Positions 41,226-51,663 of a DNA stretch of 64,000 nucleotides are shown one piece after another. The translations under genes and the position numbers were made by a program. The stretch spans positions 1 through 64,000 of the forward strand of contig JAGPVP010000118.1 in the NCBI GenBank assembly GCA_018066965.1, read 5' to 3'. Below the pieces are notes generated by a model, which was given only the letters and a program-made list of their open reading frames with translations, ran no database searches and was not told the DNA's origin. How positions within the stretch are numbered: the first letter of the stretch is position 1; the number at the start of each line of letters is the position of its first letter. This DNA comes from Zhongshania sp. GTDB taxonomy: Bacteria; Pseudomonadota; Gammaproteobacteria; Pseudomonadales; Spongiibacteraceae.

Positions 41226-42830
41226 ATGAAAGATCTCAGAATATTTTCGAATTTAATTGAAGATAAAAAAAATTCTAATCCAAACCTTGATGTGCTGACT
41301 TTCGTCAATGTGCTTCCCTGCGGCGATCTTGAGCATGAAACGAGAACGTATCGGGAGTTGTGGGAGCAGGGGCAGCGCGTTTTTGCCGGTTTGAAGAATG
41401 AAAACATGGCGCCGGGTGAAAGTTTTGCCATTGTTATGCAGAACCATCCGGAATTTGTAGATTGTATGGTGGGGAGCTCGCTCGCCGCGACCGTATTTGT
41501 TCCCATTGATCCGCGTACCAGCGGCGAGCGTCTGGAATACATGTTGAGTTGGGCTGATTGCCAGGGCGTTGTTTGCGCTGATTACTGCCTGAACAATGTA
41601 TTGGCTGCCTGTAAAAAGTTACCGCAGATACGCTGGATCTGGGTTATGCACAGCGGCGAGTTAATGAAAATGCCTGGCAATGACCCGCGGTTGAAGAAAT
41701 GGAGTGATATAGCGCACGCGCCGATAAAAGAATCTGAGGGGCGTGTGCAGAGTGCAGATGAAACGATGCAAATGCTCTATACATCCGGTACCACCGGTGA
41801 CCCAAAGGCTATTCGTGCACCCTACACTCGGTATGACACGGTGGCGTCAATAGGGCCAATGATAGGGCTCCGGGAAAATGACAGGCCTTATACAGGTTTG
41901 TCTTTTACCCATGCCAACGCCCAGTTAATTAGTTTGGGAAATATTTTAAAAATGGGTTTGCGTGGCGTTATCAGCCGCAAATTCACCAAGTCTAGATTGT
42001 GGGATATTTGCCGAGCTTATAGTTGCACCACATTTAACTTGCTTGGCGGTATGACAACCGCAATTTACAGCGAACCAGTGCGCCCAAATGACGCCAATAA
42101 TCCGGTGCGATTTATATTAAGCGCGGGCATGCCTGGTGCAATCTGGGAGGACTTCAGTAAGCGCTTTGATGTGGACCTCTTTGAGTTTTACGGGGCTGCG
42201 GAGGGCGGCATGATGTTCAATCCGCCTGGGGTGGGACCTATCGGGAGCATTGGCAAGCCGCCGGCAAGTTTAACTGCCCGGATCATTGATGAGCAGGGCA
42301 ATCCATGCGCACCGGGCGAGCGTGGTGAAATTGTTTTTGAAGCGGTGTCGGGCGAGCCCTTGGCTGTTGAATATTACAAAAACCCGGAGGCATCAAGAAA
42401 GAAGACGTCCGACGGCGTGCTGTATATGGGTGATATTGGCCATCAAGATGAAGATGGTTGGTACTACTTCGACAGTCGTAAAGGGGATGAAATTCGCCGC
42501 AACGGCGAGTTCGTCGATATCGCAAAAATAGAAAAAACCATTGCCGAATTTGATGATGTTGAAGATGTTTTTGTCTACGGCATTCCCTCATTAAATGGTG
42601 CTCCTGGTGAGAAGGATGTGATTGCGGCAGTGGTGCCGGTAGAGGCTAGGTTGTTCGACCCGGACGTGCTGGTAAAACATTGTCGAGAGGTGTTGGGGCG
42701 TAACGATTTGCCGAGTTATATACAGGTCATGTCGGAGATTCCCAAAACCGCTTCTGAAAAACCACAGTCACGTTTTTGTTACGAGTTTTTTATGGAGCAA
42801 AAAAACCATGTCTATGACGTGGCTTCGTAA
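41226..42830 (+). CDS. AMP-dependent acyl-CoA synthetase/ligase
   Basis: MLYTSGTTGDPKAIRAPY…YMGDIGHQDEDGWYYFDSRKGDEIRRNGE; start assigned at MKDLRIF. Confidence 0.93.
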   Translation: MKDLRIFSNLIEDKKNSNPNLDVLTFVNVLPCGDLEHETRTYRELWEQGQRVFAGLKNENMAPGESFAIVMQNHPEFVDCMVGSSLAATVFVPIDPRTSGERLEYMLSWADCQGVVCADYCLNNVLAACKKLPQIRWIWVMHSGELMKMPGNDPRLKKWSDIAHAPIKESEGRVQSADETMQMLYTSGTTGDPKAIRAPYTRYDTVASIGPMIGLRENDRPYTGLSFTHANAQLISLGNILKMGLRGVISRKFTKSRLWDICRAYSCTTFNLLGGMTTAIYSEPVRPNDANNPVRFILSAGMPGAIWEDFSKRFDVDLFEFYGAAEGGMMFNPPGVGPIGSIGKPPASLTARIIDEQGNPCAPGERGEIVFEAVSGEPLAVEYYKNPEASRKKTSDGVLYMGDIGHQDEDGWYYFDSRKGDEIRRNGEFVDIAKIEKTIAEFDDVEDVFVYGIPSLNGAPGEKDVIAAVVPVEARLFDPDVLVKHCREVLGRNDLPSYIQVMSEIPKTASEKPQSRFCYEFFMEQKNHVYDVAS

Positions 42831-43362
42831 TTACAAAAATAAAATAATAAATATTTTGTGTCGTAAATTAACAGTGAAAGGGTCGGTAATGAGCATTACC
42901 GAAAAGCAGGTTTAAAATTAGCATATGGTCATGATTTGATAAAAATATTTTGTACGTAGTTGAAATAAGAAGTGCATTGAATAAGTAACGAGGTCGTAAC
43001 GCTAAATTTACAAACTTCTACATCGCGAAAGCAGGAAGTTTGTAGATGGATGAGATTCGGTTTTACTGCACAAAGAGATCAAAACGAGATATAGATTTGC
43101 GGTTATTGAGCTGGGGACGCTTGTCGTTGCAGTTAAAAAGTAAAACCTCCCCATTTGGGCAGGTCTTTTCTAAATGATCGCGAAGTAGGATTGATCCAAC
43201 TGGTTTTCAGACAATAACAGCGCAAAGTACTAAGTATGTGTATTAGAAGTCTGTTGGATGATATGCGTGGCTAGGTGAGATGTAGCCGAACAGCGACACG
43301 ATAATTGTGTGTAAAGAGCGTTTCATAGTGTCTCTTTGCCATAAAAGAGGTAGAAAACCTTA

Positions 43363-45822
43363 ATGAATACAATAAGAAATAGAATAGCGTTAGCGGTGCT
43401 GGAAAATAGAAAAACTGCGTGGTTTTTCTTTATCGCCGTGACAATATTTTTTGCTATGGGCTTAAAAAACGTTGAGCTTAAAACGATATTTTCTGATTTG
43501 CTGCCCAAGGATGACCCTTTTATTCAGGTCTTTAAAGATCACCCAAATTTTGGTAATCCCTTGACCTTTACGTTAATGGTTAAGACCAAAAGCGGCGATA
43601 TCTATAACGCAGAAACACTTGATAAAGTTTGGCAGCTTACCCGTGATATTGATTTGTCACCTGGCGTTGACCACGATCAAATTTTATCTATTGCATCAGC
43701 AAAAGCACGTTATGCGGAAGCAACTCCGTTCGGTATTGATGCACAACCTTTAATGGGTGACTCTGTTCCTGTTACGAGCGAGGAAATTGCAGCGTTCAAA
43801 GAGAATGTGCGTAAGTCACCTAATGCTCAGCAGTTCTTAATATCTGGCGATGAGACGGCAACGATCATCTCGGCGACGTTTATTGAACAACGCCTGGATT
43901 ATGGCGTTGCTTTTAAGTTTGTTAAAGATCTTGCCGATAATGCTCGTGATGCGAACCATGAGGTCTATATGGCGGGTCAGCCGGCGTTGACTGGCTGGGT
44001 GTACGAATACCAACATCAAATGATCGGGATTTTTGCGATCACCCTGGGTGCTCTAGTTATCGCCTTAATTCTGTACACCCAAAATATCGCCGGTGTTGTT
44101 ACGCCGGTGTTTGCCAGTATCGTCGCGGCAATTTGGGGGTTTGGTTTCGCCGGTTGGATGAAGCTGCCAATTGAGCCTTTGTTGATGATCGTGCCGCTAT
44201 TGCTTATTGCGCGGTCCTTCAGCCATTGCGTGCAGTTTACCGAGCGCTTTTATGAAGTATTTGCGCAGGTGGGTGACAAGGTGCGTGCAGCGGGTATTAC
44301 CACTGGGCTTATGTTGGCGCCGTCCATCTTAGGGATTATCACTGACGCGGCGGGTATTTTCCTTATATCGATTGCGCCGATCCCCGCGATGGAACGATTT
44401 TCGCTGTTTTGTGGCTTCTGGGCAATGATGCTTGCGCCAACAGGAGTCTTCCTTGCGCCGTTGCTACTGTCGGTATTACCTGCTCCGAAGAACCTCGATA
44501 AAATTATTTCTGATGAGTCGGGCGGTGTGCACGGCCGAGTGAAGTCAGTGCTCGCTTGGATTGCGACTTTCTCGCAAGGTAAGCGCGCACGATATACCAC
44601 GGTAGTGGTTGTATTGATTGCCGCTTTTTCTACCTACCACGCGATGCGTATTCAAATAGGTAACCCGGTCGAAGGCAGTAATTTGCTATGGGAAGACTCT
44701 GAATACAATGTGTCGGTCGCCGAGATTAATCAGCATTTTCCCGGTGTGAATACCCTTGAAGTCATATTAGAGGCAAAGGACCCCGATAATTCAAACCGCG
44801 TTGCCCGTCAGGCGGAAACGGTTTCGACGATGTTAGAGCTGCAAGCCATTATGGAAGCAGGCGAAGACGCGCCGCGCGCGACCTTGTCCTTCGGTGATTT
44901 CTTGATGGACGCTAACCGTCTGATTTCCGGCGGACACCCTAAGTGGTTGCCTTTGGATAATACCGATGCGGCGGTGAATGCGGCAACGTCTGCGGTGTTG
45001 ATGGGCACCAGCCCTAAAGCCTACTCCCACGTTGTCGACTTTGAGTTACAAAACTCCACGGTGTCATTTTGGTATCCCGATAATAAGCAGGCGACAGTCG
45101 ATCATGCGCTCGCTTCTGCTGAGGCTGCGATTGCGAAGGTGGGTATTGATCACCCTGACTTCACTGTGCGCTTGGGCAGCGGAACGATTGCGATTCAACA
45201 GGCGATAAATCACGTAGTTGAGCGTTATCACTGGTTAATTATGAGCTTGCTCAATCTGGTGATTCTATTGGTGTCGAGCTACGCCTACCGCTCGCTTGTG
45301 GCGGGTATCGTCTTGCTCATTCCAGTCAATCTTTCCAATATGATTCTGACGACGTGTATGTCGTTTATGGGTATCGGCTTAGATATTAATTCGTTAATGG
45401 TGGCGGCAATTGGTGTTGGCGTGGGTATCGACTACGGCATCTATCTGCTGAGCAGAATGTGTGAGGAGTATCAAGAGCGCGAAGATTATGGTCAGTCGAT
45501 CACGGCGGCATTAACAACTACCGGCAAGGCCATTATGTTCACTGCCAGCATTATGTTGATAGGGATTCTTCCTTGGTACTTCCTATCCGGGCTTAAATTT
45601 CTTGCCGATATGGGGCTGCTGCTCGTGCTGGTAATGCTGATCAATATGGTAATTGCGCTGGTTGTATTGCCGCTGTTGGTATGGCTGATAAAGCCGAAGT
45701 TTATTTCCAGCAAAGACATTATGGTGCTGGGCGAAGGGGTCGATATAGCTAAGTTAATGGCTGAAGATGCGCAGAAAAAACAAACTGATAATCACAATAA
45801 TTTAAAAGCCGAAACAGTGTAA
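43363..45822 (+). CDS. MMPL/RND-family transporter
   Basis: Two hydrophobic TM blocks with large periplasmic domains; GVGVGIDYGIYLLSRMCEEY…. Confidence 0.92.
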   Translation: MNTIRNRIALAVLENRKTAWFFFIAVTIFFAMGLKNVELKTIFSDLLPKDDPFIQVFKDHPNFGNPLTFTLMVKTKSGDIYNAETLDKVWQLTRDIDLSPGVDHDQILSIASAKARYAEATPFGIDAQPLMGDSVPVTSEEIAAFKENVRKSPNAQQFLISGDETATIISATFIEQRLDYGVAFKFVKDLADNARDANHEVYMAGQPALTGWVYEYQHQMIGIFAITLGALVIALILYTQNIAGVVTPVFASIVAAIWGFGFAGWMKLPIEPLLMIVPLLLIARSFSHCVQFTERFYEVFAQVGDKVRAAGITTGLMLAPSILGIITDAAGIFLISIAPIPAMERFSLFCGFWAMMLAPTGVFLAPLLLSVLPAPKNLDKIISDESGGVHGRVKSVLAWIATFSQGKRARYTTVVVVLIAAFSTYHAMRIQIGNPVEGSNLLWEDSEYNVSVAEINQHFPGVNTLEVILEAKDPDNSNRVARQAETVSTMLELQAIMEAGEDAPRATLSFGDFLMDANRLISGGHPKWLPLDNTDAAVNAATSAVLMGTSPKAYSHVVDFELQNSTVSFWYPDNKQATVDHALASAEAAIAKVGIDHPDFTVRLGSGTIAIQQAINHVVERYHWLIMSLLNLVILLVSSYAYRSLVAGIVLLIPVNLSNMILTTCMSFMGIGLDINSLMVAAIGVGVGIDYGIYLLSRMCEEYQEREDYGQSITAALTTTGKAIMFTASIMLIGILPWYFLSGLKFLADMGLLLVLVMLINMVIALVVLPLLVWLIKPKFISSKDIMVLGEGVDIAKLMAEDAQKKQTDNHNNLKAETV

Positions 45823-45896
45823 AGACTCTGTTCTGAATGCTGTTTCAACACGACGTAAGAAGACAACAATAAAAGGGTTTATCCCGGAGGAATATT

Positions 45897-47276
45897 ATGC
45901 ACATTAAGAAATATGACACCAATTATAGTCGTCGTCGTTTTATGGAAAATACGATTAAGGGTGTTGGCGCGGCCGGCGTGCTAGCCCCATTGTGGCCACT
46001 TATTGCTAATGCTGGTGATGTGAGTAAAGCCTATCCCGACGAATTGCTATCTATAGAAATGTATACCAAGGGAAAAGTTAAGCCTGGTGATGTTATTACT
46101 GCGGATAATGTTGAACACGTAAAAGAGTTGTTAGACCCCGTTGCCTATAAACACGTAAAGGAAATGGGGCGTCGGATTCATATTGTTGAGCCGGTTAAAG
46201 ATGTAAGTCGTATGTTTCCTGCCGAATATTTGGAGGCGACCTTGCGTAACCAGGGCAAGGCGGTGATTGGTAAAGACGGCAACGTATACACAAAAAGCGG
46301 CGAGCCGTGGATTGGTGGCACGCCTTTCCCTGAGCCAAAAAATGGGGTTGAAGCCCAATATAATTTGACCTTAAGTTGGGGTCGCCACGACTACTCTCAA
46401 TATGCCGTGCGCGATTGGGATATCGATTCATCCGGTGATCTGTCGTACCAGTATGACTTTGTGTGGACTGAGCTAAATACCACGGCTCGTACCGATGGTA
46501 AGGTCTGGAAAGATAAGAAAGATTTGCTACGCTATCAATCAGTGTTCTTTACCGCGCCGAACGATAGCGCGGGAACATCTTTCCTCAATATTTGGGATTA
46601 CGATCAGCGCAAGTTCCCAGAGTTGCACGGCTATATCCCAGCCTTCCGTCGTGTCCGTCAGTTCCCCACTAACCAGCGATTCGAGCCGCTAGTTCCGGGT
46701 ATTACTCTGTTCCTGTCGGACGCGTGGGCAGCGGGCGATCCGCTGCAAACTTGGGGCAATTATAAAATTGTTGGGCGTCAGCCCATGCTCGGCGCAATTG
46801 GCTCTCGAAACTTCCACGGCGGCTACCACGATAACTGGGAAAAACCTGTTCACGGCGGCCCTAAAGATCAAACCTTCTTTGATACCTACATGGAATTAGT
46901 GCCCGAGTGCATTGTGGTTGAGGCTGAGCCAACAGGTTATGCCCGAGCGCCGGTAGGTAAAAAGCGGGTTTGGATCGATGCGCGGAACCAAATGTACGTC
47001 GCCTATGTGGTTTATGATCGCCGTGGTGAAATGTGGAAATCCTTTGAACCGCATTACGCCATGCAAGACAACGACAAGATGACCCGTAATGACGGCGATC
47101 ATCCCGCGTGGTCTTGGTCGAGTGTACATAGTCATGACATTCAATCAAATCGAATGAGCCGATTTGTGCAAGCCAAGTCTGTCACCGGTGGCTACCAAAG
47201 TGGCTACGATCCCGGCGATGTCGACGTATTTAACAAGTTCCTCACTATTCAAGCCATGCAGCGTCTTGGGGGTTGA
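45897..47276 (+). CDS. DUF1329 protein, Tat-like signal (copy 1)
   Basis: NYSRRRFMENTIKGVGAAGVLAPLWPLIANA; AYPDELLSIEMYTKGKVKPGD. Confidence 0.88.
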   Translation: MHIKKYDTNYSRRRFMENTIKGVGAAGVLAPLWPLIANAGDVSKAYPDELLSIEMYTKGKVKPGDVITADNVEHVKELLDPVAYKHVKEMGRRIHIVEPVKDVSRMFPAEYLEATLRNQGKAVIGKDGNVYTKSGEPWIGGTPFPEPKNGVEAQYNLTLSWGRHDYSQYAVRDWDIDSSGDLSYQYDFVWTELNTTARTDGKVWKDKKDLLRYQSVFFTAPNDSAGTSFLNIWDYDQRKFPELHGYIPAFRRVRQFPTNQRFEPLVPGITLFLSDAWAAGDPLQTWGNYKIVGRQPMLGAIGSRNFHGGYHDNWEKPVHGGPKDQTFFDTYMELVPECIVVEAEPTGYARAPVGKKRVWIDARNQMYVAYVVYDRRGEMWKSFEPHYAMQDNDKMTRNDGDHPAWSWSSVHSHDIQSNRMSRFVQAKSVTGGYQSGYDPGDVDVFNKFLTIQAMQRLGG

Positions 47277-47277
47277 T

Positions 47278-48228
47278 GTGAGAACGCTAGCCAGTATGGC
47301 GAAGTACGCTGCACCCTTGCTACTTGGCACTGTAATGAGCGCTGCTAACGCAGCGCCATTGCAGAGCGAGATGGTGAATCAAGGTCACGCACATGAGGCC
47401 TTGTTTGCAATCAATGTTAGTAGCGACGGTCTGCTCGCGGTGGGTGGTGCTGGTCAGATTAGTAGCAGTAAAGACGGCAGCACATGGCAGCGCCAAAATA
47501 TTGATCTCGCCGGCCGATCGCTGTTGGCGGTGTCAGATGTGAATGGCAATGCCATTGCCGTCGGGCAGCAGGGCGTGATTGTTCGGCGGCAGGGACAGGA
47601 GTGGTTAGAGCAGGACTCGGGCACCACAGAGCGGCTATTTTCGGTTGCTCAGAACGGCAATGGTTTTGCCATCGCCGCGGGTGGTTTCGGTACTGTTTTA
47701 CGGTCGTTAGATAGCGGTAAAAGCTGGGAAGCTTTGACCATCGACTGGCAGGAGCTAATTGGTCAATCCTATGAACCCCACGTGTATAACGTCACAGTCG
47801 ACGAGCAGGGGCGAGCCTACATGGCGGGCGAATTCGGAATGATCGCCCGTTCAGAAGATCAAGGCACTACGTGGCAGGCACTAAACACTGGGGATGAATC
47901 CTTGTTTGGTTTGGCCTTCGGTGAACGCGGTCTCGCGTATGCGGTAGGGCAGAGCGGTACCATTTTGCGTAGCCAAGACGGAGGTGATAGCTGGCTAAAG
48001 ATTGATTCCGGCAGTGATGCCATTTTATTAGATGTGTCCATACGCGGTGATGATCGCGCGGTTGTAACCGGCATTCGTGAAGCACTGTCGATTGCAGCTG
48101 GAAGTGACAGTGCGACGCGACTGGATAACGTTCAGTTGCTTAACTCGTGGTATTGCGATGTGGGAGTGTACAGGGGCGAATTTTATGTGGTCGGCCAACA
48201 GGCCAATGTTTTAAAACTCTCTATATAA
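47278..48228 (+). CDS. YCF48/BNR-like beta-propeller protein, exported
   Basis: Repeated GxxGTxLRSxDxGxSWxxL motifs; GTG 47278 or ATG 47296 start. Confidence 0.85.
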   Translation: MRTLASMAKYAAPLLLGTVMSAANAAPLQSEMVNQGHAHEALFAINVSSDGLLAVGGAGQISSSKDGSTWQRQNIDLAGRSLLAVSDVNGNAIAVGQQGVIVRRQGQEWLEQDSGTTERLFSVAQNGNGFAIAAGGFGTVLRSLDSGKSWEALTIDWQELIGQSYEPHVYNVTVDEQGRAYMAGEFGMIARSEDQGTTWQALNTGDESLFGLAFGERGLAYAVGQSGTILRSQDGGDSWLKIDSGSDAILLDVSIRGDDRAVVTGIREALSIAAGSDSATRLDNVQLLNSWYCDVGVYRGEFYVVGQQANVLKLSI

Positions 48229-48253
48229 AAATATTTTTTGGAGATTATCGTGT

Positions 48254-50161
48254 ATGAAAAATAATAATCAGCTGGCGACGGCTATCTCCCTGATCTCGCT
48301 TGGCTTAAGTAGTGCGGCCTGGTCGGCAAATGGAGAACTATTTGGAATTGATTACAGTTCTAGTGGTTTTATTCGTGTGGAGGCGGCGGCAAAAACCGTT
48401 AGCGAAGAGAACCCATTTAATCAGCGTGGCAATGTATTTAATGGCGTAGAAGTAGACCGTAATGGGGGCTTGAATGTCGGTACGCTGCTCGGTTTAAATT
48501 TGCCATTTTCTGTTGGTTTGCCTATTACTGACAGCGCGACGCGCAACGGAGAACAAGCAAATAACGACTTTAACTTTACCCAAGTGAGGTTGGAGAATAC
48601 CTTGCAACTGCGGTTTAGTGATAACTGGTCTGCGACAGCAAAAATACGCGGTATTTTTGACGCAGCGCAATACGACGAGTTTGACCCCGATAGCGTAAAT
48701 AGTAATGCGGCGGGCTATTTATATGGTGAGCCAAATTATTTTGAGTACGACGATTATGAAACCGGTGGCGAGCAAAATCGTTTAGAGGTAGCTGGCGAAA
48801 ACTATATGGTCGATTTTCCATCACTGTATGTTGATTACCAGAATGGGCCAATCTTGGTTCGCGCCGGTAATCAGCAAATAGCGTGGGGTCAGGCCTTGTT
48901 TTTTCGGGTAATGGACGTTGCTAATGGCTTGGATTTACGCCGACATTTAATTTTAGATTTCGCATCGGAAGAATATGCTGATGAGCGCATATCGTCCCCC
49001 GCGATTCGGGTTTCTTATCAGTTAAACCCCAGCTGGGAATTGGATATGTTTGCACAGGCATTCCAGCCAACCATTTACGCAAATCCCAATACGCCCTATA
49101 ACGTTATTCCCAGCCAATTCACGGTCCATGATCGTTATAGTGATGTGAATGAGAAGATTAACAGTGGCTTTCGTTTAAAGGGCAATATTGGTGATTTTGG
49201 CTTGCAGTTTATGTACACCAATCGCTACAACCCGGACGGCGTTATTCGCTGGACCGCATCTAACGTAAATCGTGACGCGCCGGGGATCCCTGGCAGTGGT
49301 TTAATTTTATCTCAAACGCCACTTGAAATTGATCCGACTGGCGTGTGGAGCGCAGAGGAATGGTTTACCTATGCTGGTATGGCGCGGTTAGATGGCGCTG
49401 AAGGTCTGAATAAACTGATTACAGATTTCCCTGCTTCGCAGTTGCTACTGGCGAGACCGGTAAATGGTATTGATGCCGCGAAAGAAGAGCTCGACTTGTT
49501 CTTTATTCTCACTGGTGGCGCGGGTAGCGTAATCACCGGCAATGGTATGGGTGGTTTGCGTGGCCACATTGAGCGTGAGTATAAGCGCGAAGACATATTT
49601 GCCACCGGTTTTAGCTATATTTTCAGCGGCGAACCGGGAAGTTGGCTCGACCAGTTGATTCTTAATTTCGAAGTATCATTTACTCCTGATCGTACTTTTA
49701 CATCACCAGATCTTGGTCAGGATTATCTGGTTGAAGATGAATTTATCTCGGCATTGGTTTTAGAAAAATACCAGCGTTTTAGTCGCAGTTTTCCAGCAAC
49801 TTACTTTGTCTTCCAGTGGATGCATCGCACCGAAAGCGATTTGTTCGGTCGACATTTAAGCGGCATGGGTGGAACAATCAATAATGCGCCCACGGGTGTC
49901 GATGCTTGGGATGGTTTGGTGCTGGCTCTACAACAACCTTTCCCGGGCTTGGTGTGGCGCGCTGACCTTTCGGTTCTATATGACACACGTGGCGGTGTTT
50001 TTGTGCAGCCAGCACTCAAGTGGAAGCCTAGCGGTAATTGGAATATTGAAGCCTTTTACACTTATATCGATGACGATATTAGCTCAAACGCCAATGAAAA
50101 TATTATGCAGACCTTTGATTGGGCTGAAGAGTTTGGCTTGCGGGTAGCGTATCAGTTTTAA
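48254..50161 (+). CDS. DUF1302 family outer-membrane-type protein
   Basis: Signal peptide, ILVRAGNQQIAWGQALFFRVMDVANGLDLRRHL…, C-terminal aromatic beta-strand RVAYQF. Confidence 0.87.
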   Translation: MKNNNQLATAISLISLGLSSAAWSANGELFGIDYSSSGFIRVEAAAKTVSEENPFNQRGNVFNGVEVDRNGGLNVGTLLGLNLPFSVGLPITDSATRNGEQANNDFNFTQVRLENTLQLRFSDNWSATAKIRGIFDAAQYDEFDPDSVNSNAAGYLYGEPNYFEYDDYETGGEQNRLEVAGENYMVDFPSLYVDYQNGPILVRAGNQQIAWGQALFFRVMDVANGLDLRRHLILDFASEEYADERISSPAIRVSYQLNPSWELDMFAQAFQPTIYANPNTPYNVIPSQFTVHDRYSDVNEKINSGFRLKGNIGDFGLQFMYTNRYNPDGVIRWTASNVNRDAPGIPGSGLILSQTPLEIDPTGVWSAEEWFTYAGMARLDGAEGLNKLITDFPASQLLLARPVNGIDAAKEELDLFFILTGGAGSVITGNGMGGLRGHIEREYKREDIFATGFSYIFSGEPGSWLDQLILNFEVSFTPDRTFTSPDLGQDYLVEDEFISALVLEKYQRFSRSFPATYFVFQWMHRTESDLFGRHLSGMGGTINNAPTGVDAWDGLVLALQQPFPGLVWRADLSVLYDTRGGVFVQPALKWKPSGNWNIEAFYTYIDDDISSNANENIMQTFDWAEEFGLRVAYQF

Positions 50162-50263
50162 CAACCCACCCTGCCGAGGCCGCGTGCCTCGGGTCTTGTC
50201 CATGTAATAACGGGACCTTTCCGGCGGGTAACTCCGCCGGCTTTTTCGTCAATGGGGCACGTG

Positions 50264-51640
50264 ATGGTATTTCATATAAAACGATTTGATCGCAATTACG
50301 CCCGCCGTCAATTTTTAAAGAAAACGGCAGGCTTGGCTGTCGGTGGTTTACTGATGCCAGTATGGAAGGCCATGGCGAATAATGGCGATTTCGCACCCGC
50401 CTATCCCGACGAATTACTGTCGATAGATGAATACACTAAAGGTAAATTAAAAGCGGGTGATTATATCGACGCAAGTAATGTCGATATTGTTAAAGATCTA
50501 CTTGAACCCGTTAAATATTATCAGATTAAAGAAATGGGGCGCCGTTTACGGCTGCGGGAAACCACCCGCGACATCATGAAGTTAAGCCCCTGGGAATATC
50601 TTGAAGCCAGCTTTAAAAATCGCGGGCAGGCCAAATTTGATGACAAGGGTAATGTTGTCACGCTGGATGGCCAGCCGTGGATCGGCGGTATGCCCTTTCC
50701 CGATGCAAAAAACGGCCTGGAATTGTTTGCGGGCTTGACCATGAGCTGGGGGCGTCACGACGCTTCTTTTTATGCCATTCGCGAATACGATTTAAGTCGT
50801 GAAGGAAAAATAAACTACCAGTATGAAAATGGTTGGGCTGAGTACGCGCCGACTGGGCGACTGGTCTTGCCAGGTGTTTATTGGAAGGGCCATGAAGATA
50901 AGTTGCGTTACCAGAGTGTCTTTTTTTCCGAACCGGATAGTGTGCGGGGCACATCGTATCTGAATATCTGGCATTACGATCAGAATAAATTCCCTGAGTT
51001 ATATGGCTATATTCCTGACTTCAAGCGTATTCGACGCTTTCCTACTGACCAGCGCTTCGAGCCCCTGGTACCTGGCTCAAGTTTGTACTTGTCCGATGCC
51101 TGGTACGCCGGCGACCCACTCCACACCTGGGGTAATTACAAGATTGTCTCCCGTGGTCCTATGTTGGCTGGTGTGAGCGGTGGCTGGAATTCGGCCAGCG
51201 AAAGCTGGGCGCACACAACCCACGGTGGCCCAAAAGGTGAGACCTTTTGGGATACCGATGTCGAGTTAGTGCCAGAGGCCATAGCGGTAGACGCCGAGCC
51301 GACCGGTTTTCCACGCGCCCCGGTGGGTAAGAAACGGGTGTGGTTTGACGCGAGAACACAGTTGCCGCTCGGCATGGTGTCCTTTGATCGGCGAGGGGAA
51401 ATATTCCGCTCTTTTGATGGCGCTTACGGGCTCTATGAAGATGGCGACAAGCGGGTGATGGACGGTAAGCATCCGTATTGGTCGTGGGGCCATGTGCATG
51501 CCTTCGACGTTCAAACAGGGCAGATGACTCGACTCGAACAGATGGCCAGCATGAGCGGTGGCCACAAAATGATGGTGAACTCCCAGGATATTTACGATCG
51601 CTATTTAACGAATGGCGCACTGAGACGATTAGGTAATTAA
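50264..51640 (+). CDS. DUF1329 protein, Tat-like signal (copy 2)
   Basis: NYARRQFLKKTAGLAVGGLLMPVWKAMA; AYPDELLSIDEYTKGKLKAGD. Confidence 0.88.
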   Translation: MVFHIKRFDRNYARRQFLKKTAGLAVGGLLMPVWKAMANNGDFAPAYPDELLSIDEYTKGKLKAGDYIDASNVDIVKDLLEPVKYYQIKEMGRRLRLRETTRDIMKLSPWEYLEASFKNRGQAKFDDKGNVVTLDGQPWIGGMPFPDAKNGLELFAGLTMSWGRHDASFYAIREYDLSREGKINYQYENGWAEYAPTGRLVLPGVYWKGHEDKLRYQSVFFSEPDSVRGTSYLNIWHYDQNKFPELYGYIPDFKRIRRFPTDQRFEPLVPGSSLYLSDAWYAGDPLHTWGNYKIVSRGPMLAGVSGGWNSASESWAHTTHGGPKGETFWDTDVELVPEAIAVDAEPTGFPRAPVGKKRVWFDARTQLPLGMVSFDRRGEIFRSFDGAYGLYEDGDKRVMDGKHPYWSWGHVHAFDVQTGQMTRLEQMASMSGGHKMMVNSQDIYDRYLTNGALRRLGN

Positions 51641-51663
51641 TAGTTTATTGTGAGGCAAATCCT

